A model generated the notes under the pieces. The model was not told the DNA's origin and searched no databases. It worked only from the letters and a program-made list of their open reading frames with translations. Positions 34,348 to 43,562 of a stretch of 64,000 nucleotides of DNA are shown one piece after another. This DNA is from an uncultured Alistipes sp. (GTDB lineage: Bacteria > Bacteroidota > Bacteroidia > Bacteroidales > UBA932), in contig CABMPD010000003.1 in NCBI GenBank assembly GCA_902388455.1, positions 62,001-126,000 on the forward strand. Reading direction: 5' to 3'. Made by a program: the position numbers and the translations under genes. Within the stretch, counting starts at the first letter, position 1. Each line of letters starts with the position of its first letter.

Positions 34348-35138
34348 TTCTTTTTAGATGAAGCAGGAGTATCCTTGCCCACCGGAAGAACAAAGTTCAC
34401 GCCTATATTGATGGAGAGCAGGTTCAACTTGAAGTTAGCCTTGGATGTCTCATAGCTGCCCTCATACACCTGATTGGTAGTCTGCGATATACGTTTCCAC
34501 TCCAGACCCAGTATACCCACGGAAGCCTCTACCGACATCTCATTGGTGACGAATACGGCAATGCCCGGAATGACATCAATACCCACATCCAGTATATTCT
34601 GGTACGTACCGGTCACAGCATCTCCAGTCCCACTGATAGTCTTGCCCTGCCCGGCTCCGAAGTTCAGAGAAATGTCACTGAAAAGACCGAATACCTTGCT
34701 TCGGCCCAAAGGGATATAGTAACGGTATGACAATGAGCCGTAATACGTATGCTGGAGCATATACCAGTTCGATATGCCGAAGCTCAGATCCGGAGTCAGC
34801 GACAGCTCTGTCTCATCTATCCTTCCCAATGTCCTCTGATAAGAGAATTTCACACCCACTGCCATATTCTTGGCAAAAGAATAATATATATAAGGTGTAG
34901 CAGCCAGGGTATAGGCATTGATGTTCATATCATTCAGGATAAGAAACTTGTAATCATAAAAATTGAAGTCAGTGTAAGACACCGTACCTCCGAACATCAA
35001 CTGTCCTCTGGGCATGAACACCGGCGCGTCCTTGAATCCAAGACCGCGGTCAAACTTCTTGGCGGCGCCCGCATCCGCGAGCCCCGCCGTAAGAAGCATC
35101 AGACATATTATCGCTGTGTGAAATATTCTTACTTTCAT
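34344..35138 (-). CDS. Outer-membrane beta-barrel protein
   Basis: A 264-residue protein: signal peptide (about 1-25), then an N-terminal FDRGLGFKDAPVFMPRGQLMFGGTVSYTDFNFYDY, here divided as MPRGQLMFGGTVSYTDF and surrounding strands. Repeated aromatic amphipathic strands follow (ATPYIYYSFAKNMAVGVKFSY, GSLSYRYYIPLG, FKLNLLSINIGVNFVLPVG). It probably forms an 8-12-stranded barrel. It is embedded by 4-base overlaps between two PCMD lipoprotein genes, so it likely anchors or exports their surface complex. No enzymatic motif is seen. Confidence 0.75.
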   Translation of the reverse strand: MKVRIFHTAIICLMLLTAGLADAGAAKKFDRGLGFKDAPVFMPRGQLMFGGTVSYTDFNFYDYKFLILNDMNINAYTLAATPYIYYSFAKNMAVGVKFSYQRTLGRIDETELSLTPDLSFGISNWYMLQHTYYGSLSYRYYIPLGRSKVFGLFSDISLNFGAGQGKTISGTGDAVTGTYQNILDVGIDVIPGIAVFVTNEMSVEASVGILGLEWKRISQTTNQVYEGSYETSKANFKLNLLSINIGVNFVLPVGKDTPASSKKK

Positions 35139-37261
35139 TCAAATAAAAATTCAAATTCGTCAATATAAAGCAGACTGCCTTCACCGCCTGTAAAGTAGTC
35201 CGCATACCTACTGGCAGTGGCTACTACAAGCACATGGGTCGGCCTGCGCTCAAGATCACGGTAATCAAAGTCTATAGTAAACTCCTTGTACTCCCCGCCG
35301 GAATCCTCAGTAATCTCCAGTTCTCCGTATGCGATGACAGATTCGTCCTCCGGATTGAAGAATGTACCTGTATTGGTGTTCACGGCGAAAGGAGCCTGCC
35401 AGTCTGTCAGGGCGATATATATCTTGCCGATGTCCATCGTTCCCTTGAGATGATCGTATGGAGCCTTTGTTCTGTTTATCTCTTTCGGTGTGTATGAATA
35501 CCAGCCGTGAAGAGATGTGGGACGGCAGGTGTAGGGGCGTCCGAAATTGATGGATGCTCCCAGACCGGAGACAGCCCCGAATGAGCCTGAGTAAATATTA
35601 CCGCCGGCAAAAGCGATTATCACATATTTTGACTCCATTCTCACAGCCTTGCCGGAAACCACGAATGTCTCCTCCGGAGAAGTGGGATTAAGCTCCGAAA
35701 GAGTGTTCGCGCCTTTATTTCCGGAATCCCAGAAATAATTCTCACCGTTATCGGCATTGGGATACCACTCCTTACCGTCTTTATACCACGAATCGAAATT
35801 GAAGTTCGGCAGTTGATTTGCAGCCTCCGTAGTGAATGTCATGATATTGTCGTCACTCTGCTCTGCGGCCGTAACAGCCCTCACCTCGTATGAGGTGGAA
35901 GCCTCCAGGCCGGTTATCCTGGCCGAATATGCCGTACCTTCCTTAACCAGTTCTCCGGAGAAATCATTCCATGTGTTCTCCCCTGCCTTGCGCCACTGGA
36001 AGCCCATACCGGCTGGTTCTGACTCCGTATTGTACTGGGCATGAACATAGGCAAAACGGGCCCAGGGATTGACCTTTACCGTGGATACTTCCACATCAGG
36101 AATGACTTTTACAGTAAACCTCACCGGCACATACTGACTATGAGCATCAAGGATATTGACAGACATCTCGTATGTGCCTATAGGCAGAGTCTCCGAGAGA
36201 AGACTGCGCATATCTATCTCCATACCGGTATCTCCTTCCTTGCATTCTGTCCAGATAAGACCGGACGCTTCAGCTGCTTCCCTAACCCCGGCCCCGGGAG
36301 CCAGCAGGTCCACTACAGTCGGTATACCCAAAGCTGAAACAGCTTCGGAACTGTGTGTCAGCGTAAGACGCTTGAGCCCGGCCTCAGCCTTGACTTTCAA
36401 CAGCCCCACGACACCGGCGCCCTGAGGAGCACGGAGGGTCTGCGTCAGGTCAGCCCCGCTAGCCTCCGTAACCGTCGGCAGAGGAGCTTTGTTCAGACTG
36501 ATGTCCAGATCGTGAGTCTGCTCATTCACAGAACCGTCCACTGTTACCCGGATAGCCAGGCCTCCCTGAAGCTGTGAGCTGCCAGAGCCGCTCACGTCGA
36601 AATGGATGTTGTAATAATCCCTCGGCTTGACATTATTGATTTCTCCAGGCACTTCATATTTATTCCCGTCCGTATTCGTCATGAATATTTTCCATACCAG
36701 CGAACCGGTGGCACGGAAATATCCTTCTCCGGAAAGAGTCTCTCCGGCATATGTCAGTGTTCCGTTCGGAAGTTCATTGGTCACATCCACAGAATATTCG
36801 GAAAAATTCTGCTTTACCGCATCCGAGAATGAGACTGTTACCTTCACATTGGCCAAAGCGCATATTATCTGCGAAGATGTTTCCTCGCCTATTACGATAT
36901 CCACAGTATCACGGCCCTCGTAATAAGGAGCATTGAAAGCGGCCTCGACATCAGTTCCGTTCGAAGCCTTTACGATATAGCGTCCCTCACGCAGAGCGAT
37001 GGGTTCATTCTGCAGGGTATGATGGTCAGCCACTGTCTTGACCGTAACTCCGCTCTGGAAATCTATGACCTCAACCTTGAAGGTCAGGTCTTCATCCCCG
37101 CCAGCCTTAGTGGAGACTGACAGACTGGGATCATATCCAAAGTCCAGATTCAGAAGTCCTTCACCCCTGGACAGAAGCCAGCTGTTCTCCTTCCTGGAAC
37201 AGGAAATGAGGGACAAGACCAGCATGACTGTCAGTGCGATATATCCTAAACTTCTGTTCAT
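35135..37261 (-). CDS. DUF4493/PCMD surface lipoprotein
   Basis: A 708-residue lipoprotein (lipobox LISC, Cys21). The N-terminal DUF4493 domain opens GEGLLNLDFGYDPSLSVSTKAGG and includes FKVEVIDFQSGVTVKTVADH and GRYIVKASNG. It is followed by bacterial-Ig-like segments, an FN3-like module (VKVNPWARFAYVHAQYNTES) and a C-terminal PCMD domain (LPNFNFDSWYKDGKEWYPNADN to SLLYIDEFEFLFE). The PCMD part is clearly paralogous to that at 32716-34347. It sits in the six-gene operon. The role is probably glycan recognition at the cell surface; the ligand is unknown. Confidence 0.82.
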   Translation of the reverse strand: MNRSLGYIALTVMLVLSLISCSRKENSWLLSRGEGLLNLDFGYDPSLSVSTKAGGDEDLTFKVEVIDFQSGVTVKTVADHHTLQNEPIALREGRYIVKASNGTDVEAAFNAPYYEGRDTVDIVIGEETSSQIICALANVKVTVSFSDAVKQNFSEYSVDVTNELPNGTLTYAGETLSGEGYFRATGSLVWKIFMTNTDGNKYEVPGEINNVKPRDYYNIHFDVSGSGSSQLQGGLAIRVTVDGSVNEQTHDLDISLNKAPLPTVTEASGADLTQTLRAPQGAGVVGLLKVKAEAGLKRLTLTHSSEAVSALGIPTVVDLLAPGAGVREAAEASGLIWTECKEGDTGMEIDMRSLLSETLPIGTYEMSVNILDAHSQYVPVRFTVKVIPDVEVSTVKVNPWARFAYVHAQYNTESEPAGMGFQWRKAGENTWNDFSGELVKEGTAYSARITGLEASTSYEVRAVTAAEQSDDNIMTFTTEAANQLPNFNFDSWYKDGKEWYPNADNGENYFWDSGNKGANTLSELNPTSPEETFVVSGKAVRMESKYVIIAFAGGNIYSGSFGAVSGLGASINFGRPYTCRPTSLHGWYSYTPKEINRTKAPYDHLKGTMDIGKIYIALTDWQAPFAVNTNTGTFFNPEDESVIAYGELEITEDSGGEYKEFTIDFDYRDLERRPTHVLVVATASRYADYFTGGEGSLLYIDEFEFLFE

Positions 37262-37265
37262 GGCT

Positions 37266-38813
37266 CTATTCGGTCATAATTATCGTAAGAGTCTTTGACA
37301 AGGTCTCCCCGTCATTGTCCGTAATGGATATGCCCAGATCATTGGTCCCGACCGGCATAGCCGCGAGGAATGCTCCTATGGCAAAGGTCTTGGAGGTCTG
37401 ACCCTTGACATCGGAATTATCAGATATTCCGAACAGCGCACCCCAGAAGCCCAGCTTCAGCGCGTCCATATTCGCCAGATCCACAGTGTATCTGTCCTCT
37501 TCCGGAACTGAGCCCAGCACACCGTTCAGCAGCTCCCTGAGTCCTTCCGCCCTTACATCCACCACAAAATTGGCAATGCCGGCAGGAGCCTCCACTGTCA
37601 GACTGAACTCAGAGGGCAGAGCAGACTTGCTGTAAGTCACCGGCTCGTCAATACCGGCAGTTGCGGTAATGGTTATCGCAGATGTCTCCGGCTCCTCGGG
37701 CTCATCCTGCTCCGCAGCGGCTGTGGTGAAATGAAGGATGAATGCATCAGCCGCAGCATCCGGAGCACCGGCCCGTGTCACCGTTCCCACAGGGATATTC
37801 AGAGTATAGGCGGTCTCTGCCGTCAGAGCCGGCAGGGAGACTGTCACCTTGCTGCCTGAAGCGGAGGCAGTACAAGCCTCTCCGTTGAGAGTAATGGAGG
37901 CACCGTCCGCAACCTCGACCGCCGTGGTGTAGATAATGTCTACTGTAGATGTCTCCACGGGGACATTTACGGCACCTTCTGCTATTGACGTCGAGGAGAC
38001 TTCCGGAACTGCATCCTCATCCTCGACAGGATTCTCGTCAAGGCCGCCGATATTGATATCCTCCTCACGGCCGTTGACGGAATAGTCAATGGAGATGCCG
38101 TCCGTATAGTCCATATAACCTGTCTCACCGGCATCTACCGTCAGGACATGGTGGTCCTGGGCCGCTACCTGATCTATATAGGCATAGTGGTTGATCTCGC
38201 CGCCGGTCTTACGGGTACCCTTTACATAAATTTCCAGAGGGGCTACATCAAAAAATCCGGAATTTTCAGCCACTACAGCGGGTTTCTCCCATATCAGGAC
38301 TCCGTCCTTGGAGGTGACGGAAATAGTGAAATCCTCGTTCATCTCGTTCAGGAATGCATCAGTGCACCGTACCGTCACCATCATGTTGGTAATCCTGCAA
38401 GTAATCGATATGCTCTGAGTCTGACCTGGTGTCACAGTCACAGTCTGCGAGCCGGCATATTTCGGCTGCGCCCATGCCACTGCCTTATCCCCGGGAGACT
38501 TGGCCTCGACCCTGTACTCGGCAGGCTCAAGAGTCACAACCGTCGGCACATCGGCAAAGCGGTCCCACGACTTGACGGTCTCGCCTGAGGAGGTATTGAT
38601 TATAGTCAGAGAATATTCATTGACATCATTATTGTTCTGCAGGTCCGCATCGGACTTGGTTCCGTCCGAAGGCACAGGAGTGAACTCACCTTCACGGACA
38701 ATACTCAAGGCCAGTTCCACATGCTCGGTGCTGTCATAGCCCCTTTCCTCCCGCTTACATCCTGTAAATACGAGAGCTGCCAGTATAATCGAGGTTAAAA
38801 TTATTCTTTTCAT
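37266..38813 (-). CDS. DUF4493 lipoprotein with SbsA-type Ig-like domain
   Basis: A 515-residue lipoprotein from the ATG at 38813 (lipobox FTGC, Cys19). The frame to 38855 adds unlikely residues overlapping the upstream gene's stop. The N-terminal DUF4493-like part contains VNEYSLTIINTSSGETVKSWDRFADVP and SLTIINTS-type strands. A middle Ig-like repeat of the SbsA/Big_5 type follows (VPEVSSTSIAEGAVNVPVETSTVDIIYTT, ending ILHFTTAA), then an acidic Glu/Pro linker and a C-terminal domain. Unlike its neighbours it has no PCMD domain. It is placed 4 bases before the DUF4493/PCMD gene and 16 after the first operon gene. Confidence 0.78.
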   Translation of the reverse strand: MKRIILTSIILAALVFTGCKREERGYDSTEHVELALSIVREGEFTPVPSDGTKSDADLQNNNDVNEYSLTIINTSSGETVKSWDRFADVPTVVTLEPAEYRVEAKSPGDKAVAWAQPKYAGSQTVTVTPGQTQSISITCRITNMMVTVRCTDAFLNEMNEDFTISVTSKDGVLIWEKPAVVAENSGFFDVAPLEIYVKGTRKTGGEINHYAYIDQVAAQDHHVLTVDAGETGYMDYTDGISIDYSVNGREEDINIGGLDENPVEDEDAVPEVSSTSIAEGAVNVPVETSTVDIIYTTAVEVADGASITLNGEACTASASGSKVTVSLPALTAETAYTLNIPVGTVTRAGAPDAAADAFILHFTTAAAEQDEPEEPETSAITITATAGIDEPVTYSKSALPSEFSLTVEAPAGIANFVVDVRAEGLRELLNGVLGSVPEEDRYTVDLANMDALKLGFWGALFGISDNSDVKGQTSKTFAIGAFLAAMPVGTNDLGISITDNDGETLSKTLTIIMTE

Positions 38814-38829
38814 ATCTGTGTTTTCTTCG

Positions 38830-40983
38830 TTATTCGTAAATAAGTTCAATGTCATCTACCGTCAATGTACTGCCGCCGTGAACATTAGCAGTTCTTTCTC
38901 CACCATATACGATATCCACTCCGTACTGCCATTTTCCGGTATCAGAACCGGAGACAAATTCCACATATATAGTATCTGCCTTCAAATCTGTTCTGCTGTA
39001 AGTGATATCCACCACAGCCTGTACCCATGACGAAACTGATGCAGATGAAGTCAAAGTTCCTTCACCGATTACTGTATCACCGTTCCTGACAGCAATATAT
39101 GCTTTAAAGCTGTCCGATTCACAAGGAGCATATTTATACCAGAAACTGAGCTGCTCCGGACGGGAAGAGAACGACCGGCCCTGCGTACCTCCATAGACTC
39201 CGGTGAATATCTTTCCGAACCCCACAGTAGGGGAAGGAGCCGTACTGGATGTAGCAGTATTGCTGATGGCAATGGTCATGAGCTGGGCCGACTTTCCACC
39301 TTCACGTCCCGCTACGTATGACACCATCGGGAAGCTTTTGTAGGAAGCTCCAGTATTTGTTCTGTCACCAGGAGTTGTTTCAGAATTATTACAGTCCCAC
39401 CATTTAGAACCATCATTCAGATACGGCGCGTAATTTGTCTGATAGACATCGTCACCCCAAAACAATCCTGATTTATTTACATAATATTCCCATTCATCCC
39501 AGTCCTCGAATCCGGCATTCTCCACCTGCTGCGCCTCCTCGGTCGTAACCTCGCGGACTGTCTCCGAAGCCCCGTTGTTGTACCTGGCACGCACTGAATA
39601 GCCGGTACCGGGAGTAAGCCCGGTGATAGTGAATGTATTGGTCGTTCCAGAGACGGATGTCGAGGTGCATGAGGGCCTGGTCCACTGGCCGCCTTCTGCC
39701 CTGACCTCGGGATAGAGAAGTTCCGGATCACCGTCCTCCGTGCTGAGCACGACGTTCTCGATGCGTGCAGCCCATACATTGCCCTCGGATATCTCTGCAA
39801 TGGATTTTGATGCCGCCCTGGGAGTTATGACGAATGTCGCCTCGGCGGTCTTGCCCAGAGCATCCGTAATTTTAATTGTAAAGCTGTGAGCGTTGGCCCC
39901 GGCATCCTCAGAATACGCGAACTTGCGGGCTACGGCAGAAAAATCTATTGCACCCATTGTTCCTGCCTCCTCCACTACATACGTCAGACCGTCCCTTTCG
40001 AGAATATTCTTCTCATCAGCAGAGAGACTGAGAAAATCCAAAGTCTGAGGCCAGCCCAGAGACGACAGGTATGCGGAACCTACCGTCATTGTACAGCCAG
40101 TCAGACCGCTGACTGCATTGAAGGATATATTGGCATTGGGTTCTGTTCCTTCCACCATTGTTAGAGTTCCATTCTCATCGAAGCCGCCGGCCTCCGGAAT
40201 CAGCAGAGGAGCATCCTTTGGCAGCATATACGAAGGCAGCTCCACATTGACCGTCGAATCATTGGTGGTACGGTCAATAGAGATTATCAGCCCTATTTCC
40301 TGCGATGGAATTTCATCTGTATCCAGATTGAGAGTGATGAAATCACCAGGATAAGCCTCTATCTGCGAGCCGTTGCGGAAATACCATATCCTACCGTCTC
40401 CATCAGTCAGCTCGACATCTACAGTAAGAGGACCGACAGGCATATAACCCGCCTCATCCTTATGTTCCATGTCGAAATCAAGACGGCCACGGCTGTTGGA
40501 TACTATCGTCCGATAAGACACATAGTCATTGATGACATTGTCACCGTAGTTGACAGCCACCTTGACATTGGCCATACGGCACACCGCTCTGACTTCCACT
40601 GTCTGCTGCGGCAACACCGAGAAGACAGACTCTCCCTTGAAGAACCATGCATTCCAGCCACTGGCCGTAGAGTCTCCCAGAGTAGCCCTGAGAGTATAGC
40701 CGTCACCGACATTCATCTGTACCAAAGGATTGTCCTGCGACTTGTACTCCGCATAAGTGCCCCAACGCTTGAAAATAACTCCGGCCTTGTTGATTATCTC
40801 GACCTTGAAGTCATCCGGGCTGAGCTCCGGTACATCGGCACGGGTCGCCGGAGCCTCTGTAGCCAGGTCTATCCGGACACCGCCCGTTCCGGGCTCATAC
40901 ATCGTCTCTTCTCTTCTGGAACAGGAAGAGGTCAGAAGTACAAGAAGCAATAGGTGCATTGAAAAAACTTTCGCTTTACTCAT
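38830..40983 (-). CDS. DUF4493/PCMD surface lipoprotein, first gene of operon
   Basis: A 717-residue lipoprotein (lipobox TSSC, Cys21). The DUF4493 N-terminus has VRIDLATEAPATRADVPELSPDDFKVEIINKAGVIFKRW, the threonine/acid-rich linker and YTLRATLGDS. Ig-like modules and an FN3-like ITGLTPGTGYSVRARY segment follow. The C-terminal PCMD domain starts VENAGFEDWDEWEYYVNKSGLFWGD and ends STLTVDDIELIYE. It leads the minus-strand operon and is preceded by a -7 box at 41034-41041. It is paralogous to the downstream PCMD proteins but diverged, suggesting different ligands. Confidence 0.82.
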   Translation of the reverse strand: MSKAKVFSMHLLLLVLLTSSCSRREETMYEPGTGGVRIDLATEAPATRADVPELSPDDFKVEIINKAGVIFKRWGTYAEYKSQDNPLVQMNVGDGYTLRATLGDSTASGWNAWFFKGESVFSVLPQQTVEVRAVCRMANVKVAVNYGDNVINDYVSYRTIVSNSRGRLDFDMEHKDEAGYMPVGPLTVDVELTDGDGRIWYFRNGSQIEAYPGDFITLNLDTDEIPSQEIGLIISIDRTTNDSTVNVELPSYMLPKDAPLLIPEAGGFDENGTLTMVEGTEPNANISFNAVSGLTGCTMTVGSAYLSSLGWPQTLDFLSLSADEKNILERDGLTYVVEEAGTMGAIDFSAVARKFAYSEDAGANAHSFTIKITDALGKTAEATFVITPRAASKSIAEISEGNVWAARIENVVLSTEDGDPELLYPEVRAEGGQWTRPSCTSTSVSGTTNTFTITGLTPGTGYSVRARYNNGASETVREVTTEEAQQVENAGFEDWDEWEYYVNKSGLFWGDDVYQTNYAPYLNDGSKWWDCNNSETTPGDRTNTGASYKSFPMVSYVAGREGGKSAQLMTIAISNTATSSTAPSPTVGFGKIFTGVYGGTQGRSFSSRPEQLSFWYKYAPCESDSFKAYIAVRNGDTVIGEGTLTSSASVSSWVQAVVDITYSRTDLKADTIYVEFVSGSDTGKWQYGVDIVYGGERTANVHGGSTLTVDDIELIYE

Positions 40984-41033
40984 TTGCTTCTAAAATTTAG
41001 GGTTTAGTACTATTATTCCTATATAATCGGCGG

Positions 41034-41041
41034 CAAAAGTA
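41034..41041 (-). promoter_or_regulatory. -7 box of the lipoprotein operon
   Basis: The minus strand reads TACTTTTG, matching TAnnTTTG, 50 bases before the first lipoprotein ATG. The -33 element is weak. It is divergent from the parE promoter 44 bases away. Confidence 0.55.
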
Positions 41042-41084
41042 GCATTTTTTTCTCCCGCGGAGCCATTCTTCGGGAAAAACTTAA

Positions 41085-41092
41085 TAAATTTG
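41085..41092 (+). promoter_or_regulatory. -7 box of parE
   Basis: TAAATTTG matches TAnnTTTG, 30 bases before the parE ATG at 41123. The expected start near 41099 leaves a short leader with a small TCCC-AAAA-TGGGA hairpin. No consensus -33 TTTG is present. Confidence 0.55.
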
Positions 41093-41122
41093 CAGGGTTC
41101 CCAAAATGGGATTTTTAGGATA

Positions 41123-42970
41123 ATGAGCGAAGAATTAAGAAATTACGATGGAAGTGCGATAGAGACCCTCGACTGGTACACCCACATCCGCACTCGCCCG
41201 GGCATGTACATCGGCAGCACCGGTGACGGCTCGATGCCTGACGACGGCCTGTATGTGCTGGTTAAGGAAGTGATAGACAACTCTATAGACGAATATGCCT
41301 CCGGCTTCGGCAAGGAGATTATCATCACCGTAGAGGGCCGGCAGGTGACGGTGCGCGACTTCGGCCGCGGCATCCCCCTCGAGAAACTGATCGACGCCTC
41401 CAGCAAGCTGATGACCGGCGGCAAGTTCGACAGCGGAGTATTCAAGAAGAGCGTGGGACTCAACGGTATAGGTATCAAGGCGGTCAATGCCACCTCGGTA
41501 TATTTCCAGGTGACGGCATGGAGGGACGGCAGATGGCGGAGCGCCACCTATTCAAAAGGTATATTAGAGAAGGACGAGAGCGGGGAAGGCTCCTCCGAGA
41601 AGAACGGCACCCTCGTCAGCTTCATCGCCGACGACGAGGTCTTCCACAACTACTCCTACAACATGGAGTTCATCGAGACCATGGTGCGCAACTACGCCTA
41701 CCTCAACACCGGCCTGACCCTCCGCCTCAACGGCACCACATACCACTCCCAGAACGGTCTGCTGGACCTGGTCAACGAGACCATGGTCGCCGAGCCGCTG
41801 TACCCCCCTATCCATCTGAAGGGCGAGGACATAGAGTGCGTCATCACCCACGGGGACAGCAACGGGGAGAACATCGCGTCCTTCGTCAACGGCCAGAACA
41901 CCACCCAGGGAGGCACCCATCTCGCCGCATTCCGCGAGGCCGTGGCCAAGACCGTCAAGGAGCATTTCAAGAAGGACTTCGAGCCGGCCGACATCCGTCA
42001 GTCGATAGTCGGGGCCATCAGCATCCGCGTCAACGAGCCCGGCTTCGGCAACCAGACCAAGACCAAGCTCAGCTCCAAGGACGTGCGTCCGGGCCTCTCG
42101 CTCCGCTCCTTCATCGGCGACTTCGTGGAGGAGGAGCTGGACAACTACCTGCACAAGCATCCCGAGACGGCCTCCATCATGCTCAAGAAGATCCAGGCCT
42201 CCGAGAAGGAGCGCAAGGCCATCTCCGGCATCCAGAAGAACATCAAGGAGAAAGTCAAGAAAGCCAGCCTCTGCAACAAGAAGCTGCGCGACTGCCGCGT
42301 ACACTATACCGACACCCGCAATCCTCTTGCCGAGCAGTCCTCGATATTCATCACCGAGGGAGACTCCGCCAGCGGCTCCATCACCAAGATCCGCGACGTG
42401 AACACCCAGGCCGTGTTCAGCCTCCGCGGCAAGCCCCTCAACTGCGTACAGAAGAGCGAGAAGGAGGTCCGCGAGAACGAGGAGATGCTCCTGCTCAAGG
42501 CCGCCCTCAACGTCGAGGAGGACATGGACAACCTGCGCTACAACAAGATAATCATCGCCACCGATGCCGACGTGGACGGCATGCACATCCGCCTGCTGAT
42601 GGTCAGCTTCTTCCTGAAGTACTACCCCGACCTCATCCGACAGGGCCACGTCTACATCCTGCAGACCCCGCTCTTCCGCGTGCGCAACAAGAAGCGCAGC
42701 ATCTACTGCTACAACGAGGAGGAGAAGGCCGCCGCGATGAAGGAGCTCGGAGCTGGCCACGAGATTACCCGCTTCAAAGGCCTCGGCGAGATATCCCCCG
42801 AGGAGTTCAAGGACTTCATCGGCGAGGAGATGCGCCTCGACCCGGTCCGTCTCGACCCCGACGACAGCATCCCCCCCCTGCTCCAGTTCTACATGGGCAA
42901 GAACACCATGGACCGTCAGTCATTCATCCGTCAGAACCTCCGTTCCGACCTAATCCTGGAGATCGTATAA
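41123..42970 (+). CDS. parE: Topoisomerase IV subunit B
   Basis: A 615-residue type IIA topoisomerase ATPase subunit from the ATG at 41123 (MSEELRNYDG). The earlier ATG at 41090 falls within the promoter. The GHKL ATPase motifs are VIDNSIDEY, DFGRGIP and SVGLNGIGIKAV. The TOPRIM part has ITEGDSASGS and DADVDGMHIR, and the C-terminus carries RFKGLGEISPEEF. I prefer ParE over GyrB because it is short, lacks the typical GyrB insertion and reads DADVDGMH. ParC is not in the window. It is followed after 1 base by an acyltransferase gene. Confidence 0.85.
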   Translation: MSEELRNYDGSAIETLDWYTHIRTRPGMYIGSTGDGSMPDDGLYVLVKEVIDNSIDEYASGFGKEIIITVEGRQVTVRDFGRGIPLEKLIDASSKLMTGGKFDSGVFKKSVGLNGIGIKAVNATSVYFQVTAWRDGRWRSATYSKGILEKDESGEGSSEKNGTLVSFIADDEVFHNYSYNMEFIETMVRNYAYLNTGLTLRLNGTTYHSQNGLLDLVNETMVAEPLYPPIHLKGEDIECVITHGDSNGENIASFVNGQNTTQGGTHLAAFREAVAKTVKEHFKKDFEPADIRQSIVGAISIRVNEPGFGNQTKTKLSSKDVRPGLSLRSFIGDFVEEELDNYLHKHPETASIMLKKIQASEKERKAISGIQKNIKEKVKKASLCNKKLRDCRVHYTDTRNPLAEQSSIFITEGDSASGSITKIRDVNTQAVFSLRGKPLNCVQKSEKEVRENEEMLLLKAALNVEEDMDNLRYNKIIIATDADVDGMHIRLLMVSFFLKYYPDLIRQGHVYILQTPLFRVRNKKRSIYCYNEEEKAAAMKELGAGHEITRFKGLGEISPEEFKDFIGEEMRLDPVRLDPDDSIPPLLQFYMGKNTMDRQSFIRQNLRSDLILEIV

Positions 42971-42971
42971 C

Positions 42972-43550
42972 ATGAGAATCATCAGTCCCAAGACCGCCAA
43001 GCGCATACTCAGCATGATGGGTTGGAGAGGAATGGACGAGGCCATCCCCGCCCCCAAGTGCATCATACTCGGAGCCCCTCACACCTCCATCTGGGACTTC
43101 GTCATCTCCTGGCTCTACTACCGCTCAGTCGGGGGCAATGCCAAGGTGATGATCAAGAAGGGCTTCTTCAAATGGCCCCTGGGCCCCATCCTGCGGCATC
43201 TCGGCGGCATCCCCGTGGACCGCACCACCGGCGGCGGAGCGCACCTGGTCCGTCAGATGATAGAGGAGTTCGAGAAGGACGAATACTTCCAGCTGGCCAT
43301 AGCCCCGGAGGGCACGCGCCGGCCCGTAAAACGGTGGAAGGGAGGCTTCCACCTGATAGCCAAGGCTACCGGAGTACCGGTCTTCCTCGGCTATTTCGAC
43401 TGGGGTACCAAGACAGTAGGCGCCAAGGAGGAGTTCCACATCACCGACGACGTGGACGCTGACCTCAAACGCATCAGACAGTGGTACAAGGACAAAGGTG
43501 TGGTAGGAAAATATCCTGAAAAATTCACTACCGGGGACGACCTGGACTAA
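42972..43550 (+). CDS. 1-acyl-glycerol-3-phosphate acyltransferase (PlsC-like)
   Basis: A 192-residue acyltransferase. The catalytic motif HTSIWD (HxxxxD) lies at about residues 37-42 and the substrate motif PEGTRR at about 113-118. Both are followed by KRWKGGFHLIAKATGVPV as in PlsC-like proteins. It is shorter than canonical PlsC and lacks an obvious N-terminal membrane anchor. It transfers an acyl group in phospholipid or lipid-A-type synthesis. The gene is coupled to parE (1-base gap) and to an acyl-CoA ligase 12 bases downstream, which would supply activated acyl groups. Confidence 0.85.
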   Translation: MRIISPKTAKRILSMMGWRGMDEAIPAPKCIILGAPHTSIWDFVISWLYYRSVGGNAKVMIKKGFFKWPLGPILRHLGGIPVDRTTGGGAHLVRQMIEEFEKDEYFQLAIAPEGTRRPVKRWKGGFHLIAKATGVPVFLGYFDWGTKTVGAKEEFHITDDVDADLKRIRQWYKDKGVVGKYPEKFTTGDDLD

Positions 43551-43562
43551 CATCACAGCATC

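Noticed and set aside
41518..42975. 485-aa frame within parE
   Set aside because: It is a +1-frame shadow rich in Arg, Gly and Pro; parE itself is complete and conserved.
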